Shown: positions 41,701 through 57,300 of the stretch, piece by piece
Layout: each line of letters starts with the position of its first letter
Numbering within the stretch: the first letter of the stretch is position 1
Source: Balanoglossus misakiensis
Taxonomy: Eukaryota; Hemichordata
Assembly (NCBI GenBank): GCA_040954595.2
Contig: CM082584.2
Location: forward strand, 9,486,001 to 9,550,000
Reading direction: 5' to 3'
Length of the DNA: 64,000 bases
Translations under genes and position numbers: made by a program
The notes under the pieces: generated by a model
Told to the model about the DNA's origin: nothing
What the model saw: the letters and a program-made list of their open reading frames with translations, nothing else
The model's database searches: none

Positions 41701-44700
41701 GGTGGGATAGACGGAGGAGGGAGGGGATCGGAGCTCGAGGAGGGCTCAGTTCAGATTTTCTATCCTAAAAAAGCAAACACTAACAACAAAAGTTAACAAA
41801 TAGTGCGATAAATAAATTACTGGTATAGCAGCAATTAGAAGACGGGCACACCCACTGCTGGCCGGCATCTCCTGTGACCATCTTGCAGTGGCTGGCGAAA
41901 TTGGCCAAATATTTTTGAGAAGCTGGAGCCGACACCAGAAAGAGTCGATTTAATTGCCATGTCAAATTAATTAAAAATGTAGCGAAATTTAAACGTCGTT
42001 ATTAAATTCTAGCATGTAATTGTTGACTTCACAGTCATTTGTGTGGCGTCCATTTCGGGTATTTCCGAAACCGCTCACGTTTCATCGCGAACGCGGGTTT
42101 CTTTCGCATCTGGTCCGTTCTGCGCTCGCCTTTAGAGTTATATTGGTCTTTATTTCTTCGTGAAGGCAGAAACGCCTGGAATCAAGAGAGCAGACTTGAT
42201 TATATTTTAAGTTCCCGCTGGAATATTGCGTGCTACGTGGAGTAAACCAGGTAGACGGTGGTGCGCTTGCCAAAGCTTGTGGGGCTTTGACAAACATGTA
42301 TCGGTTGCGTGCCGTACGGTGATCGATTTCATTTGTCCGTATCGCAGCAAGACATTGCAGAAACGCGCTGTCAATCAAGGCCGGAGAAATGCGCTTACTG
42401 GGCTATGTGGTTTTCTTGAAGTACGTTTGACGCGGGCACGCATTGGCGGGGGCTTTTCACACTGACATGACATGGCAAGCCAACACGGTGTAGTGGGCGT
42501 GCCACTATAACGGTAATACGATACGCGATGCGACTTGAATAAATTTGGGCCACCCAGGTTGAGAGGGGATGCTTTCCTCTGTGACACGTAATTAGAGCCT
42601 CCGTTTCTTGAAATATAGACCACATACTAGGACTGCCTGCATAATGTTGAACGTCTCAATCCCTAGAAATAACACTACAATGCAAGAGCGGGCAGGACCC
42701 TTTATCTTACTCGTATTTTTACCGCAACATTTTCGCGTAAACATGTTCTTTTCGCCCTGTAGCGCGGATAGACCTCCGCCATCTCCATCCAGCTATAGCC
42801 CGTCCGGTCCCCAGTCTCATACTTTTCCCCAATCCCTTTTTGACAAATTTCTTTCGTACAAACTGTGTAAATGTATTTGAGTGCGCCGGGAATAATGTCT
42901 CTAATTTGTGTTAATGCGCAAATAAGTGTGTCCAGAGTGTTTTAAAATTGAATTTGACAGTGTCTTGTTCTATACGCAACTGGGGCCGTTAATCACCGCG
43001 CAATTAAGTTTTGGCATAAAGGTCATTTCGTCTTGTGTCCCCCAAAAAGTTGTCAAGTTTGGACCGATGGGAGCCTGTGCCAGCTTAGGGGTCGCGGGGG
43101 GCTCGATAAAATAGAGGCGGAAAGAATGGTTGAGAACAACGCGATCAAATTGGATGTGAAGAAGAGAGATGTTTCGTCTTTGCATAACAAAGTGGCTAGT
43201 TGACTTTTGCTATTCTGCGCCGTGCAGTGCAAGCTAAAATGTCACAGCTCTGTTGTCATGGGGCGGTACCCCAATTAGCGATAAAATTTATTTTCAAAAC
43301 TTCCACAATATTTGTGGTCGCCCCGAGTTGTCAAGGGAATTGACTTGGGCGCACCGGGACGCATTCTGCCATTCACATGGCAACGCGAACAAAAGGTGTA
43401 CTGCCCAATTCTTTTTTTTTTCTTTAAATGACTGTTGCTTTTTACTTTGACTTAATTGGATGAGAATTTATAGCCGGAACGCAACACGCCGCAAACTATT
43501 ATTCTTATCTCATGAACTTGACCGCTACTCGCTGACAAACACTTTCTGCGAAAATCGAACCGGTCTCTCATGTCGAGTAACCATACGTAATTGTGGTTTT
43601 CTACGAAAAGTAAAATGTTTATGTTACAAAAATGTTGCGTTGGCCCTGGAAAAAATCCTCTTTCTTTTGTATATTGACATTTTATCATGTTATGGATTGG
43701 TTTTTAGCGAGGTACTTTGCTTTAAACTGTTGACTTGGGCTGCGAAAATTTTACTGCATTTTTGTGATAGTTGTTTATGTGAGTTGCGACTAAAAGCCTT
43801 TACCTTTCATGCTATTCCAACTTCTTGTGTGGTCTGCCTCTCTTTCTCTCTCCACAGTGACGTTACTTAGCAACTAATGAGAACTCGTGTTACATGAGTC
43901 ATTTGGTCGTTGGCTGGCCAATCGCGTTTGTCGGAATTGACCCTTCACTGGGGCTGTTTGACAGGAGGGGTGGGGCTTCACGTAATGCATTCACCGCTTT
44001 CCCCGTCTATTCATTTGGCTAGCGTATTCAGTGTAAGCTTCACGAAGGATCCGTATGTAGTTTTTCTTAGGTCGGACTTGAACGCCTGTCGAAACGAGCT
44101 GTTGGATACGATTTTACGAATTGCTGGGCACGTCCAGCGAATGTTGAAGAGGTATAGAAGCCCTATGGGTGCTATCTTGGCGGAATTTTAAAGGCTTGTT
44201 GGCGATTTCTGTGGGACGACGTGGGCGACAGGCGACCCTCCTCGCGCGATACAGTGAGAGTGCGTTTGGCCATGACTGCACGGACTGGCTCTAACCGTTC
44301 CTAATATAATCAATTGCAGGATGATGTGCCTCGGTTGAACTCCAAGGAATCCTTTATGGCGGAGAATAACGACGATCTGCTTACGAGGACGAGCTGGTGT
44401 AACGCCAGACATGCACAGAAGGAAGTGAATCGGGTTAGTATCAACGCTTTCGTGGTGAAATCTTGGCGTAATCAGCTCAACACTAGTTGACCAACGGTCA
44501 CAAAATCCCGTCACATGCAACGTGGGATGCAAGCGCCAGTGCATATTATGTTTACATTTCATCCCGGGCTACAACTGCGACGGGGAATATCACGACCGCG
44601 CTAGAATTTGCGCCCCAAGATGCTCTGGGGTCACCGTTTGGCACTGATTCGGGAATCCTGCGTCCCGGGGATTTGTCTGGTTTAGTATTTTGCGCTGGAA

Positions 44701-45362
44701 GAAGCAGCAAACCGCTTGAACACCACTACTCGGCGGAAATGAATGAAATTTACTCATGTCAAAAGTCAATTCTGTCGTATTGTGATCAGTGTGCATGCGT
44801 TTAGCTGGCCGTTGCCTGTATCCAAGGAGCTTCATCCTAGAGCATATCTGAAAAGTTGAGGGAAGCATCTGTGTTTTGGAAAAACTGACTGCGGTGGTTA
44901 GACGATCCGTTCTGAATGATTAGAGCGAGAGAATAAACCATTGAAAACAAGGTCAAGCAGGGAGAGAAATGGTTATGAGATTCCAAGCTCGAGAGTCGAT
45001 CTGACCTGGTCAATTTTCCACCGACGACAACAACCTAACATACCCAATTAACACGGACAAAAATAGTCAACCGCGCTATTCGCAACGTGTACGCAAGCAC
45101 GATGTCCAAACTGCAAAATTGTTTCTTTCCTATATGCGACCGCGCTCTGCATTTTATAGGGCGAATGTCGCAATTTTCGACCCCGTCTTGGTGGTCCCCC
45201 GTACTCCCGATCGGATATTTGACAGTCTGTGTTGTGATCCATGTGGCAACACGCTCGGCGCATGTCCCGTGTTTAGCTGTTGCCACAGAGATGAGAGAAC
45301 ATTTTGGGACATTTTCAATTGTTAACAACGGGTCTTTTTCTCTCGTTTGTCTATTCTGACAG

Positions 45363-48300
45363 GGGCGGGCACACGGGAATAAAGCAGCGCTATGGCTCCG
45401 GGTGAGGATACAGTCATGCATGTTTCAACTCGGCTGCCATGTTCAACTCCACTATGGGAAAGTCTTGATCTTGGGGATGCTGATCCTGGCGTGCCTCTCG
45501 GTCGGACTGAAATTTGCTGTGGTGGAAACGAACGTAGAGAAGCTCTGGGTAGAAGGTAGGTTTCAACTTTTGTTTATCAACACCGACCGTACGAACCGCC
45601 ACCATGCCAAGAAAAGCCAAAGAGCGTCCGGCTAATCAGAGCGTCTGGCACCGCGCTCGCGCGCGTCGTGTGAACGTGCGAAAAGCATCGTACCCTACCA
45701 CGTCACACCTCTCGACAAACTGTTGTAAACATGCGCGGGTTATTTCGGGACGCGGGGGAAAGCCTTCGGACAGTTAGGGTGAACTGAAAACGGGCTCGGT
45801 TGTGTGACAATCGGTCGCCGGGTCGATTCGGCCTAGCACCGGCAGTTCGGTTATATCGCCAGTGAAATTTATCCATCCGCCATTTTGGTTGTGACCCTGG
45901 GTTGGCTAATTTGACTGGCCGCCGTGTGTGGTCCCGGTGCAGTTGGAAAGTTTTCAAGTTAAGATGGCAGGCAAATATGTAGATTTTAACCGCAGCTCGG
46001 GGATGCCCTTCAAGTTGCAGAGGTTACCCCCGGAGTTTAAATTGTGTCCCCTGTGTGTGTGTTAAGGCTTCCTTACAAAATTACACTGCCCGTTCAAGAA
46101 ATTCCGTAGCTATTGTAAGGGGGTATCTTTTGTAAAGGGAGGAGTAGGCCGTAACTGTATTTACATAAATGAGTTGGATGTAGTATGGTCGCTTAATATC
46201 CATTGTAGTGGACGTTTAAGAATGAAGTCGGCGACGCGACGGGGATATTTGTACCGCTCCGGAGCGGTCTTCAGTAAACTTTAAAAGTTTTATATCGCGT
46301 GTGGGTTTGACGTTTGTAAGTGACGTTTCCTCGAGAAATACCGCTGTGTCACCAAGGGTTACAGGGTTCGAGCGTGAACTGTCAGATGGTGTAATTCCAA
46401 ATTCATTAGTTTACACTAGTCGCGAGCACAATGATACTTGAAAATGGGGGCAGACTTCCAAAGCAGTTTGAATTGATTGAGATCGCTTGCAAGCCTCCAC
46501 TCCAAACAAGCAATCTGGAGTAGTAAGGCAAATATATTACCGTGATTTAGATTAAAAGTGGGGAACCCTTACGGAGACTGAAGTACTGTGTTTACTTTTA
46601 ACTTAGATGGTATGTGGAGCATTTTGTTAGGGATTCAAACTTCGCCGCGGCTCATATCTTTTGTTGTTGATCAAGTAGTTCACTCGATAAACCACCCTAC
46701 GATGGAATCCGGTACGGACAGGGGGCGAGGGAGGCCTGAGAAGAACATCGCACTAGCGCGTCCACAGCATGTTGCGCCCGACCCCATCATACTGTCGTTT
46801 TCTTCTTACAAAAAAGTGGGGGGAAATCTCCGTTTTCCCCGCATTCAAAATGGCTGCCAACTCCACTGTACACACACACATGCATGGGGGTGCTTTATAT
46901 ACCTCCCCTTTGTGCGCATAATAGTACGCATTTTTGCAACATTTTTGTTACTCGGTAAAAGCAAGCATAACATTCCGTTTTACGGACCCTAATGGCTGTT
47001 AAAATTTTTGGGAGAGACTTGCTAAAACCGAAGGAAAACTATACAGCTGTTGTTGAGTGGGCCAAGTTAACACCCTCAGCCATAGACACAAGTGCGGGTC
47101 TTACTACTTCCCTTAGTCACCCTCAAGCATAGGTGGTATTATATTACCTGTTGTTGTTGATCTAAAGTGAGATTTGTGTTCCAAACCCCTTACTGGCCGG
47201 TCTTTGTTTTTTGGCCTTTTTTAAAAAAAAACGATTTCCCCCCAAAATAGTATTTGCTGCTTCTTTGTCTTAGAATATGCCCCATCCTTTTAAAAGTATA
47301 ACAAATAGTTTGACATGTCAACCACCTCTATTCAGGAGCACTTGCTTTTCAAAGCATGCCATTTAAGACATTTGTGAAGACTGGAGTAGACTGTGCTTTT
47401 AAATGTGTATACAACATCAACAGACTCTGTACAATAAGCTTGGTTGGTTGGTCGAGTTAGATGCGCATGTGGCTTAGTTATTCGCGGGGACTGATTTATA
47501 AGCTATATAAATCTCAGAAGTTGATCACACACTAAAATGCTGAAATATTATGTGCAAGTCAGAATATCAAGCCTCTGTCACTATTCTCCAAGTATCTGCG
47601 GACAGCCATCAGAACCACGTTTTGACCAGGTGCATTAGTTATTGAGGACACTTCTGCGAGCAGGGAAAGGCAAAAACTTAAGGTTGCCAACTTTGGCCCA
47701 CACAAGAGGGCGGTTGTTCCCGTGGGTCAGGAAAGAGAGATAAACCGGTGCTGGGTTAGACCACAGTTTTGAAATCAATTCTGTGGTTTTATGATACAAG
47801 GATAAACTGTGTTGGATTTTTTTATTGTAATATTTACTGTCCCCAGTCATTATTTTATAAGGAAAACAAAAGAGTTCATCAGAAATAAGTTGATTGAATG
47901 TGCTCTTATCAAAAGGTTAGATTAAAAGACCTCCAAGTAGCGATTTTTAAGTCGGCGTACGATAAAAAGCTTTCACTCACACAGAGAGATGTACTGTCAT
48001 TGCCTCAATCAATAGCTGCATTAAAACCTTTGGAAAAGATTAACTGTTAAGTCTTTGAGTACCTTGAACTTGGGGTCTCAGCTACTGAGATTCTCTTCCC
48101 TCATTGACTTAGCTGGGCTAGATACTGATTCCGTATCAGACGTCCTTAAGCCCCCACGGATGATATTAGCTCTTGTTTTAAACCACTGTTGAACTGCTTC
48201 AGATGATCGCTTTGGTTGAAACTCTTGTGTAACTGATATAGGTATTCAGTATCTGTCCTCCCGTATTTTTCCCAGCTCCCGACTAGATAATGCAAAGCGG

Positions 48301-51300
48301 GGAGCCACTGAGAGACACTGTGTGCGCGAATGCGGTCCCCCCCCCCTCCCCTTTTCTCCGCAAAACAAAACTTAGGTAATCAGCGCGGGAGGGTTTAACT
48401 GTTGAGTGGTCTCCGCTTTCAAACAAAGTGGAGTGTTTGAAAAGGGAACTGGGGGGAAACAGAAGAGATGAATACAGCCCCTGCTGGGTTTTTGTTTTGG
48501 CGGCACAAAAAACTGGAACATTGGCGAACTGTTGTGATATTCTGTGTGTGTGTCGGAGAAGTGGGGGGTTTGGATAGTCGGGGGTTTGTTTTTTTCCGCC
48601 ATTCATTGCTCTGTTTCTGTGGCAGCTCATTGTTTGTCGCCAGCGAGGGTTGGACCTCTAGGACAGCGTCTGGCGAAGCGGGCCCATCTTTGAATTGGCT
48701 TTTTTTGATCGTCGAGTGAAAGACATCTGACTCCATCGCTGACTTTGACACATGCTGAATGCGGCTCCTAGGTACTACAATTGAGGTCTCAGATCCTCGC
48801 CTCATCTGTTGCTATGACGACGAGGGAGGTTTCCCCTTTTTGCATCAGTACAAACCAGACTTCACACACACACACTTACACCCAAAAAAAAACCCTGGTT
48901 GAGAAACGTGTGCATCGCGCTCTGTCTCACTCTCTCTCTGTCGTGGCTGTTTCAAATTTCATGAGTAACCCTCGACCACTGAGTACTGGTGTGTGATACA
49001 TAAGAGGGAGACCACATCTTTGCCACCAATTGGTGTAATGTATATTGCTGTTACGCAAGTTGAATCCTGGTGGAATGTGCAGTTGGCCCTGTTCGTAAAG
49101 AGATGTCAGTTTGGCGAGGTCTCTCGAAATTGAGTTTGAATCTCTTCAGAGAAAGAGCAGGAGAAAGAGCGAGAGAGAAGAGGGGTGAGATTGGTTGGTG
49201 GGAGAGATGTGATGTTTAACTTAGGCAAGTTTATTTTTGCTGCTGCGGTATTTAGGTCTACTTTCAGTGCAGCAATAGGATGCATCTTGGGCGCTAAATG
49301 GAAGGCAAACAAATAGGCCACGCTGTGTTTAGAGTAGCCGTTCTGACATGTTTACTGAAGGTCCGTGATGGTTCACAGTTGTGTCCATGTGGTGTGCTTG
49401 GTAAATCTTCAGGGGGGATGGCCGACTGGTGTGTATTGTGTGTGTTGAGCCTGGAGCAAACCGGGCATATTAGAGAGTGGGGCCAGCGAAAAACAGCCGT
49501 TTAGCGGGGGAAAGTTCATCGGAAATAAACAACAGAGAATTGATATTATCAGTATTTTCGTAAGCAAGCTTAGCGCAATGAAGACTTGAGTAGCCACAGT
49601 TGATGGGTTTTCTCTATAAAAGAGTAAAACTCAAAGCTAGACGAAATTTTGCAATTCTAGGGAAAAAGATTTTGTGAAGCCTAGATTTTTTATTTTTAAT
49701 CATTAATTCCTGTGAAGATGCTGTTTATTTCAGTTACATATACCTCAAGGTCACATTCGCGCATGTATGGTAACGATGAATTTGAAATAGTTTCATTTGA
49801 TGGTGATTTATTTTTGCTTAAAAACAGCCCATCCTCCCTTTTCATACTGAGTTTCATGCACCATTGGTTTCCAACTCAAGGCTACTTGGAATTTCGGTCT
49901 GGAAGCAGTAACTAATGATTGGGGGGGGGGGTATGGGGTGCTGGTTAGGGCAGGGGTTGTTGAACGGCAATGAAGATGCACACATGAATACCTGCACCCA
50001 CCAGATCAGAGTAAACTGATGAACAACAGAATTCTTCATCAAACACACTGTAATCCAGTTCATTCCCCACCCTCGTAATCTCAGCTGTCCCCCCTAGCGG
50101 CGAATAGAACCTTCCGTACCATCATCCAGGGAAGAGCGGTGTAACAGGATAGAGATCGTGTTATTTAGGGTAATATAATACTTATTTTGAGAAAGTCTGG
50201 CAAAGCCAAAGTGAAAATATTTCCAGTGGAAAAAGTTGTGTTTATTGGTCTTTCGATATACAATAAAAGACAGGTCAGGAGACAAGTCTCTCCTTTTCCC
50301 ACTCTTCCCGAGTACAAACTCTGGTTGATTTGTGTGAGGGAACGACTTTCTGGGCGATTTTTCTAGGGTTTCATGCCAGCGATGTCGGTAGGATATGTTA
50401 TGTGTTGTGATCGAGGGGGCCAAACACAAGTGATCCTCGACCGGGAAAGTTTATTTTGATACGGCTAAGCTGGCTCCAGAAGAATGCTCTCCGGACATAA
50501 ATAACACAACCACATGTTTTCCAGAGGTCTAAACAGTCTCCCATCATGTGTGATAAACTTGCGTAAGAGCTAAAAGCCGAGAAAAAAACAAACTCCGACC
50601 AAAAAAATAAAAATCTGAGAACCAGGATGTTAAAATTTGCATTTCGCCACGAAATATAATATTCTTGTCAGTCCCAAAAGTAATTGCATCTTGGCAATTA
50701 TGTAACTTTTTATATAAATTTTCCAATGAAAAACAAACCTGGTCAACTTTTCTGCATATAAGAATGTTTATTGCATGTTAGGTATATGTTTATAGATACA
50801 TGAGAAATGTCCGATGTCGATTAAATGAAATGTAGGGGTCGTCTGGTTACCGCATAAAAGGTACATCTGTCAACCCGTCCTTGCTTGCCCCTGATGTACG
50901 GCACACATAAATACATGTACTCGCTTCCCACAGCACTTTATTTGGGCATTTTGCAACTTGCAATGATGGAGTTCTCAACTCAGGTGAGAAAGGTTGCCGT
51001 GGAAACTCATCAATATGCACAAACCCCTTTGGTTTCGCGGGCACTGCTTCATCTTTGTTTCCACATCTAGAGTTAATTAGAGGAATTGGTTTAATTGACT
51101 TGAGTATGGGAAAGTTAATTATGTTTGCTTTGCTCACTTTGTTAAAGATGCATTGCCCTTAAATTTGACTGAAGATTGCGTTGTGGTCATATTGAATACT
51201 GAAACTGTTTTTACCAGAAGAAACATTTTCTATTGCGAAAATAGGTTTCCTCTGCCCTTCACCAAAATGCAAATTATCATGTCTGGCGAGAAATGGAAGC

Positions 51301-54300
51301 CTCTTCAGCTATGACAGCGAGAATTGTGCCTTTGACATAGGTATACCCCTGCTGTTTTATCAGCAACATCTGTAGAAAGACATTGACTGTCACTGCAGAC
51401 AGTTTGCCATGTATATGAGCCAAAATGGATAATTCCCCCCCCCCCCCCCCCCCCAACCTCAACAAGTGGAACATCCCAGGCTGATGGAGGGATACAAGAC
51501 AAATGGATGACTTCAAGACGCTCTGACAGGGAAGAAGGAAATTAATGACTTTCGTGTTAACCACAATTTTAAAATGTTTTCAACAATCCGCAAATATGTC
51601 TGGCCTCTGAGATTGTACTGTGGGTGGCATCTATCACTTTGCATTGAATCCATAGATTCATCATTGCTTTAAAAATCAAAATTAATAAAAAAAAATTATA
51701 CTATGTCCAGAAAAGTTTTCATTATTTTCTTGTTGATTATTTTTTACGACGGGGGACATTTGTTTGTCATTAACCAAATATAGTCTAGTCAGCAGTAAAA
51801 GATGTCCAACAGTGCTCCTTATCAGTTGAGTGAGTTTCTCCTCCCATGAAGAAAATGTAACAGTAGGCCAACATCCAAGACACATGCATTAGAAATAATT
51901 GCTTTCTCAGTATTGTCCGGTCATCCACATCTTTCAGATTGGTCTTCGAAATCTTCCCGTGCTATTTTCAGGCTTTTATGTTATATTCGACATCAACAAA
52001 AAAGTGCTTTTCCTGGAAGAAACTACGTTAAAAATGGTTGAATTTATTTATAGCTGAAGAAACTGCTATTTGTACCCTGTAACAAAAAAAAGGAAAGATG
52101 CCTCCTGGAATACCACCATGCATTTTGTAACCTTTGAAGAAGCACGTACGGGAGTGTACACAGCCCACAATGAAAACAGTCCTGACGCACAAGCTTATTT
52201 TCTTATTCACTGACGTTTGAACTGGCGCCTAATGGCAGTTTGTAAAAAAGGGAGAAAAAAACCAAGAGTACTGTGTATTTACAATATGTGATCTACATTG
52301 TTGTGCGAGAGAATGTGAATGGTGGCACACACAAACACGAAACGGTTCAACCCTGCTTCATCCATAGTTTCTTTTTCTCTTTGAACACGGCTTGCTTTGG
52401 TTTTGGGAGCCCAAGTACCCTAGGGGCAGGCCTCTATTGTCCCGGTCAGTGTGACGTAAATTGGGGACTGTTTGGACTGAGCTTGAAGGACTTCGTCTTT
52501 GCCGGTTGGTGGCAAGTTCCCGTCGGTCTCCGGTGTCGCTCGTCCTGGTGAAATGGCGGAAAGTGCGGCTAGCCAGGCACAGGGAGCTCTTTTAATCCGG
52601 GAATGAGCACTTGAATGAAAAAAATCATGTTATTGGCATACCTTCGACACCCAGACAACAATGGCGCAAACACTTAAAAACAGAGAGTGTGTTTTTTCTG
52701 TAACGAATAAGAGACCATCTTAGACTTGCACTTGTAGCCACTTCGAGATAATACTCCCCCACGGTTTATATTCAAATTGCTTGACCTGGGACTCAAGTAT
52801 AAGTGTTGACAGTTTTGGCAAAGAAAAAAAATGTGAGAAATACTTCTTCCTTAATGTTGAACCAAACATGGAATTCTTTCCTGGACTCGGAGGAACCACA
52901 TTGACTATTGGCTTTTTTCCCCCAGAGGATTTTATTTTTATTTTGCACAGGAAAGGTTAAATTCTGAATAGTTGCCAAAACCCCACCCTCGGCTAATTTG
53001 AACATTACATGAAAGGGTGTTGCTTGAAAATCAATATATCATGAATTCTTTATTTTTCGTTATTTTCCAGTTGGTGGGAGACTTCAGCGGGAATTACAGT
53101 ACACGGCAGAGACTTTGGGTTCAGGAGAGGGAACAACAAATCAAATAATTATACAGACTCCGAAGTTAGATGGGGCCAATATTTTAACTCAAGAAGCATT
53201 AGAAAATCATTTACACTCATTTCTTCAAGCAATCAACGTAGAAATAGATATGTATGGAATGTAAGTGGTTCTTTTTCTTATTTTGTTGCTTTGAAATGAA
53301 CAGAATCATTTGTTATGTTATTTTGGGCGTTTTTGTGTGTTTGTGTATGGATTTTTGATCGATAAAGTTGAAAGTATTGTTATTGATTTTAATTGAAGAT
53401 TTTGGTATCCTCCTGTGTTTGGGGTAGCTGTTATAGGCAAAAACATTACATTTTCATGATGATTGTGTTACTTATGTGTAATTATGATTTCTTTCACTTC
53501 TGATTCTGTTGCAGACAATGGGACATAGAAGATATCTGTTACAGACCACCCATGCCAAGTTTTGAAGCAGGAATTTTAGACTTTGTATGTATATTTCATA
53601 TGCACTCTTTTGAAATTGGCGCGTGCTGCTTCACTCCCTAGCCTTGTAGTTGTAAACACTTCACTCCCTAGTACATGGCTAAAAATATAAACAAAAGTTT
53701 TTATGTCCAATGTTTATATTTCAATTAATTTAAACTTTGTTGTTTTTGTCTTTCAGATGTTAGAAAATATAGTACCATGTATTATAATTACTCCTTTAGA
53801 CTGTTTTTGGGAAGGGGCGAAATTATTAGGACCCAAAACTCCTCTTAGTCTTCCAACAGAGTAAGTACAAGCCTCTTTTTTCTCACTTTTTTTTCGATAA
53901 ATGACATTTATAACCTTGTATCTGGATGGTAAATTCGTACACTTTTGACCAGGCACCTTTCATTTTGCTGGACAATTTTTTTTCCAAAATGTAATCGTAG
54001 CTGGGCTTGTCCTGTCCGCCACTTTGAATTCTTCTGTGAGCTTTCAGCCTTGAAGAAGTTGCCTTGTAAGAAATATAACTGTTTATTGCCTTTGTAAACA
54101 TTTGTCATGGCAAGATGGCTTGATAATATGTGTGCTGGGAGGCCACCCAGCTTTTTGGCAGCAAATTGTAATTTTCTCTTCTCTAAATGAAAGTTTTGGA
54201 CATGACAGTTGCGTTTAATGTCACTTTTAATAAAAACGAACAAACAAATAAGTTTGTAGTATCAAAAAAAAGTTTATTCAGTATTAAAGAGGAAACAACT

Positions 54301-57300
54301 TCTAAGCTGGATAGGAAATCACGCCCCATGATTATGAATGAGATTTCTGTGTACATATTGTTTTTCATGAACATGAAATTTATTTTTTTTGAGTATAAAA
54401 GCTCACAATATGCTAGTTCATGGATCCCAGAAATAAAAAAGACATTCTAAGAGAGATTGCATGCAGAGGAGACATCTGAGATTGATAATTAGCATAGCAA
54501 TAAGTTTTCCATATGTTTGTGTCTGAGCGAGATTTGTGGCCGTGCGAGAAACGTGCCGAGCCTTGTATTTGCGATTCTGACCTAAATTGATATACAAATC
54601 AGTCTGCTGTGGGAATATACTCGCTAGCGGTCTTTTCAGCATTTTCCCCCAAAAAGTAAACAATACCCACCCTTTTGGAAATTCCACAACTTCTTCCCAA
54701 CAGTGGGTGCAATTTTCGCTTGAAATGGTATACACACAAATACCGTACCGTATATCCTGAGGGATGCAAAACCCTGGTTTTTTTTTTACCCTCCACAATA
54801 ATAGAGATATTGGGAGTCCAGATCGGTTTCCAGAAAGCAGTTAGTTTATCAGTGATCTTAACCAGGGCTAAAGATCAAGGTCACGCGCTGATTTCTTCAA
54901 CTCAGCCCCCGCTTTTTTTTTTTTCTCTTGCAGTGCTTTTTATGGACCACTGAAATGGACGAATCTAGATCCACTGGAAATCATAGAGAGTCTTAGAGAA
55001 GAGATCGATTTTTTTGCAGACGCCGATGCTCTGATTTCAATCTTGGAAGCGGTAAGAAACAGTTTCTTTATTCCAGAGTCAGTTAAACGTCATCAGTGTT
55101 GTTACACAGTAAAACTTGTCTCAACCAAGACCTGTCTAATCCGGAAACCTGTGTATACCGAACACCCTTTCCAGTCCCTTTCACATAGGAACACAGAACC
55201 TCTGTAAACCCGACACCGAACAATTTCTTCAGCCCCTTTGGTGTTCAGTTTGGTCAGGTTTTACTGTAGTAACTCGCGGTGTGGGAAAGCTGAGAAAACG
55301 TCTCAGTCATGGACACTGGTATATAGTTACGGGCTATGGGGTGACGGGCAAGTTATGCTTTCTATTAGAAACTGTTTCATCTTGAAAAAAAAAATTGGGT
55401 TCACGGTGACAATGGGAGTACAATGAGTGCATGGACGCTGGCTCTTAGCTGGCTTTTTGACTGGTGTCAGAGAGCCATTTGGAGGCGCATTTTGCGTGGC
55501 ATTAAGGTACAAATAGTCTACTCTGTTACACTCCACTTGTCACCGTTGAATGGGGGGTTTAAGGTAGTGAATGGGATAGGTCTCGAAAATGATAGAAAAA
55601 AAACCACACACAACATCAACACAGGATTCCCCAATTCCCAGCCAAAGCAAATGGGCCTGTCATTTTGTTTGCCTTCAAACCGGCAGTTTATAACAGCTGG
55701 CCACATTTAAAGCTGTGTGTTGCATCATGTAGCACTTACATTGGTGGATTTTGTTTTGGACTGATATATCGATGATGTCAAGACTTGACGTAGGCAGACT
55801 TTTTCTGTACGTACCCCGTCAAATCTTGACTGATTCTTCACAGAGGATGGTCGTGATACATGGACAAATTAAGACAGATTGTGCACGGTCGTTTGTTCTG
55901 ATTTATCCCGCTTTATATACCATTTAATGGCGCCATTTTTCATTCATGGATGAATCAAGTTCCCTTCTTTTTTTTCCCTCCCCAAAAAAAAGGCTGGTGT
56001 CAGTCACGGGTACCAGGACAAGCCCTGTCTCAATCCGCACGATCCTGAGTGTCCGGACATGGCGCCCAATAAGTACACCGGCCAGGTGAGTACAAGCACC
56101 ATCTTTTTCCGTCTTGGTTCATCTCAGATTGTCACGGACGTCAGCAGTTCCCAAATATCAACAAGACAACATCATAGTTTCCATAGTCGGAATAGGAAAA
56201 AGAAATTACCTACAATGTTCAAGCAAAAAAAACCAACCCAGTCAGAGTGTAGACTGTAGACCATTGTGCGAGATCACACACATATTTAACCTAACATGTA
56301 AAAATACAAAATGTACTACACGTACATGTAACTTTTAGCAACTCCTTGTCAGGAATGTCCTTTTCTTAAAAAAAAGTCAAATGTTGCATTTATTTTGACA
56401 TAACTGCCACTACGATGAAGAAAGTGATTCTAGGTCATGAAAAATTAAATGGGCGTTTACAGGTCAATTTTTGGCATCTAAATTTGGTACAGGTATTTAA
56501 GTTTACTTTTCCAACGCAGGTTTCCTAATCTCTCAGGTTTAAAGAAACTACTCCAGGCCCATAAATTGCCACTACATTCTTAACATTTCTCAGTCAGAAG
56601 AAGGCATTTCACATCCTGTTTCTCGGATGGTTGTGAAATTATGCAACACCTCAGTTATTATTTTGTGGTGATGTGTGAAGAAGTGACTTCTTTTTTCAAC
56701 TCCACACCTGTGGCTGTGGGTGTGAAATAACCAATTCAGTCTCTCTCTGTCTGTGTGTGTGGTCACCTGCCTTGATGCAGGCCGCAAAAAATTCCATCAA
56801 TAAGAACTCAATACTGAGGTGCGAGGCTACAGCCCCGACACTCAATAGCGTTCACAAGCTTAGAGGACCGTCAAAGCATTCAACCAGTAATTTCTCTTCC
56901 CCCCTTCAGTCGCACCCGCTGTTGGTTGTCAACTCGACAGCATGAGATTGCTTCATTGATGCCGGGATGACAATATCCCGGGTCCTTGGTTCCCGTTGAA
57001 AAACACTGCAGGGTTTTAAATTGTGCCATTGACAAGAAAAATACCTTGTGTGTAAATGGAAGGGGTGCTATTGTAAAACAAGATTAGGTGTCTGGTTGCC
57101 GATTTTTCGTCGACACTTGCATTTAACTTGGTAGATGCAGGTGTACATAAAACTGGTTTTTGAGCGGCCAGTAGCAATAACTTTTCCCACTTTGTGATTT
57201 TTGTCAGCCTTTTTGAAGTAAACCACTATTAATTTCATTTGAAGAAGGGAAGATAAAACCGTATTCTGTTTTAATCGAAAATACAGACATTTCATTTCAT

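Noticed and set aside
53544-53552. Perfect GLI consensus GACCACCCA
   Set aside because: Lies inside a Patched coding exon where the codons for Arg-Pro-Pro dictate the sequence.
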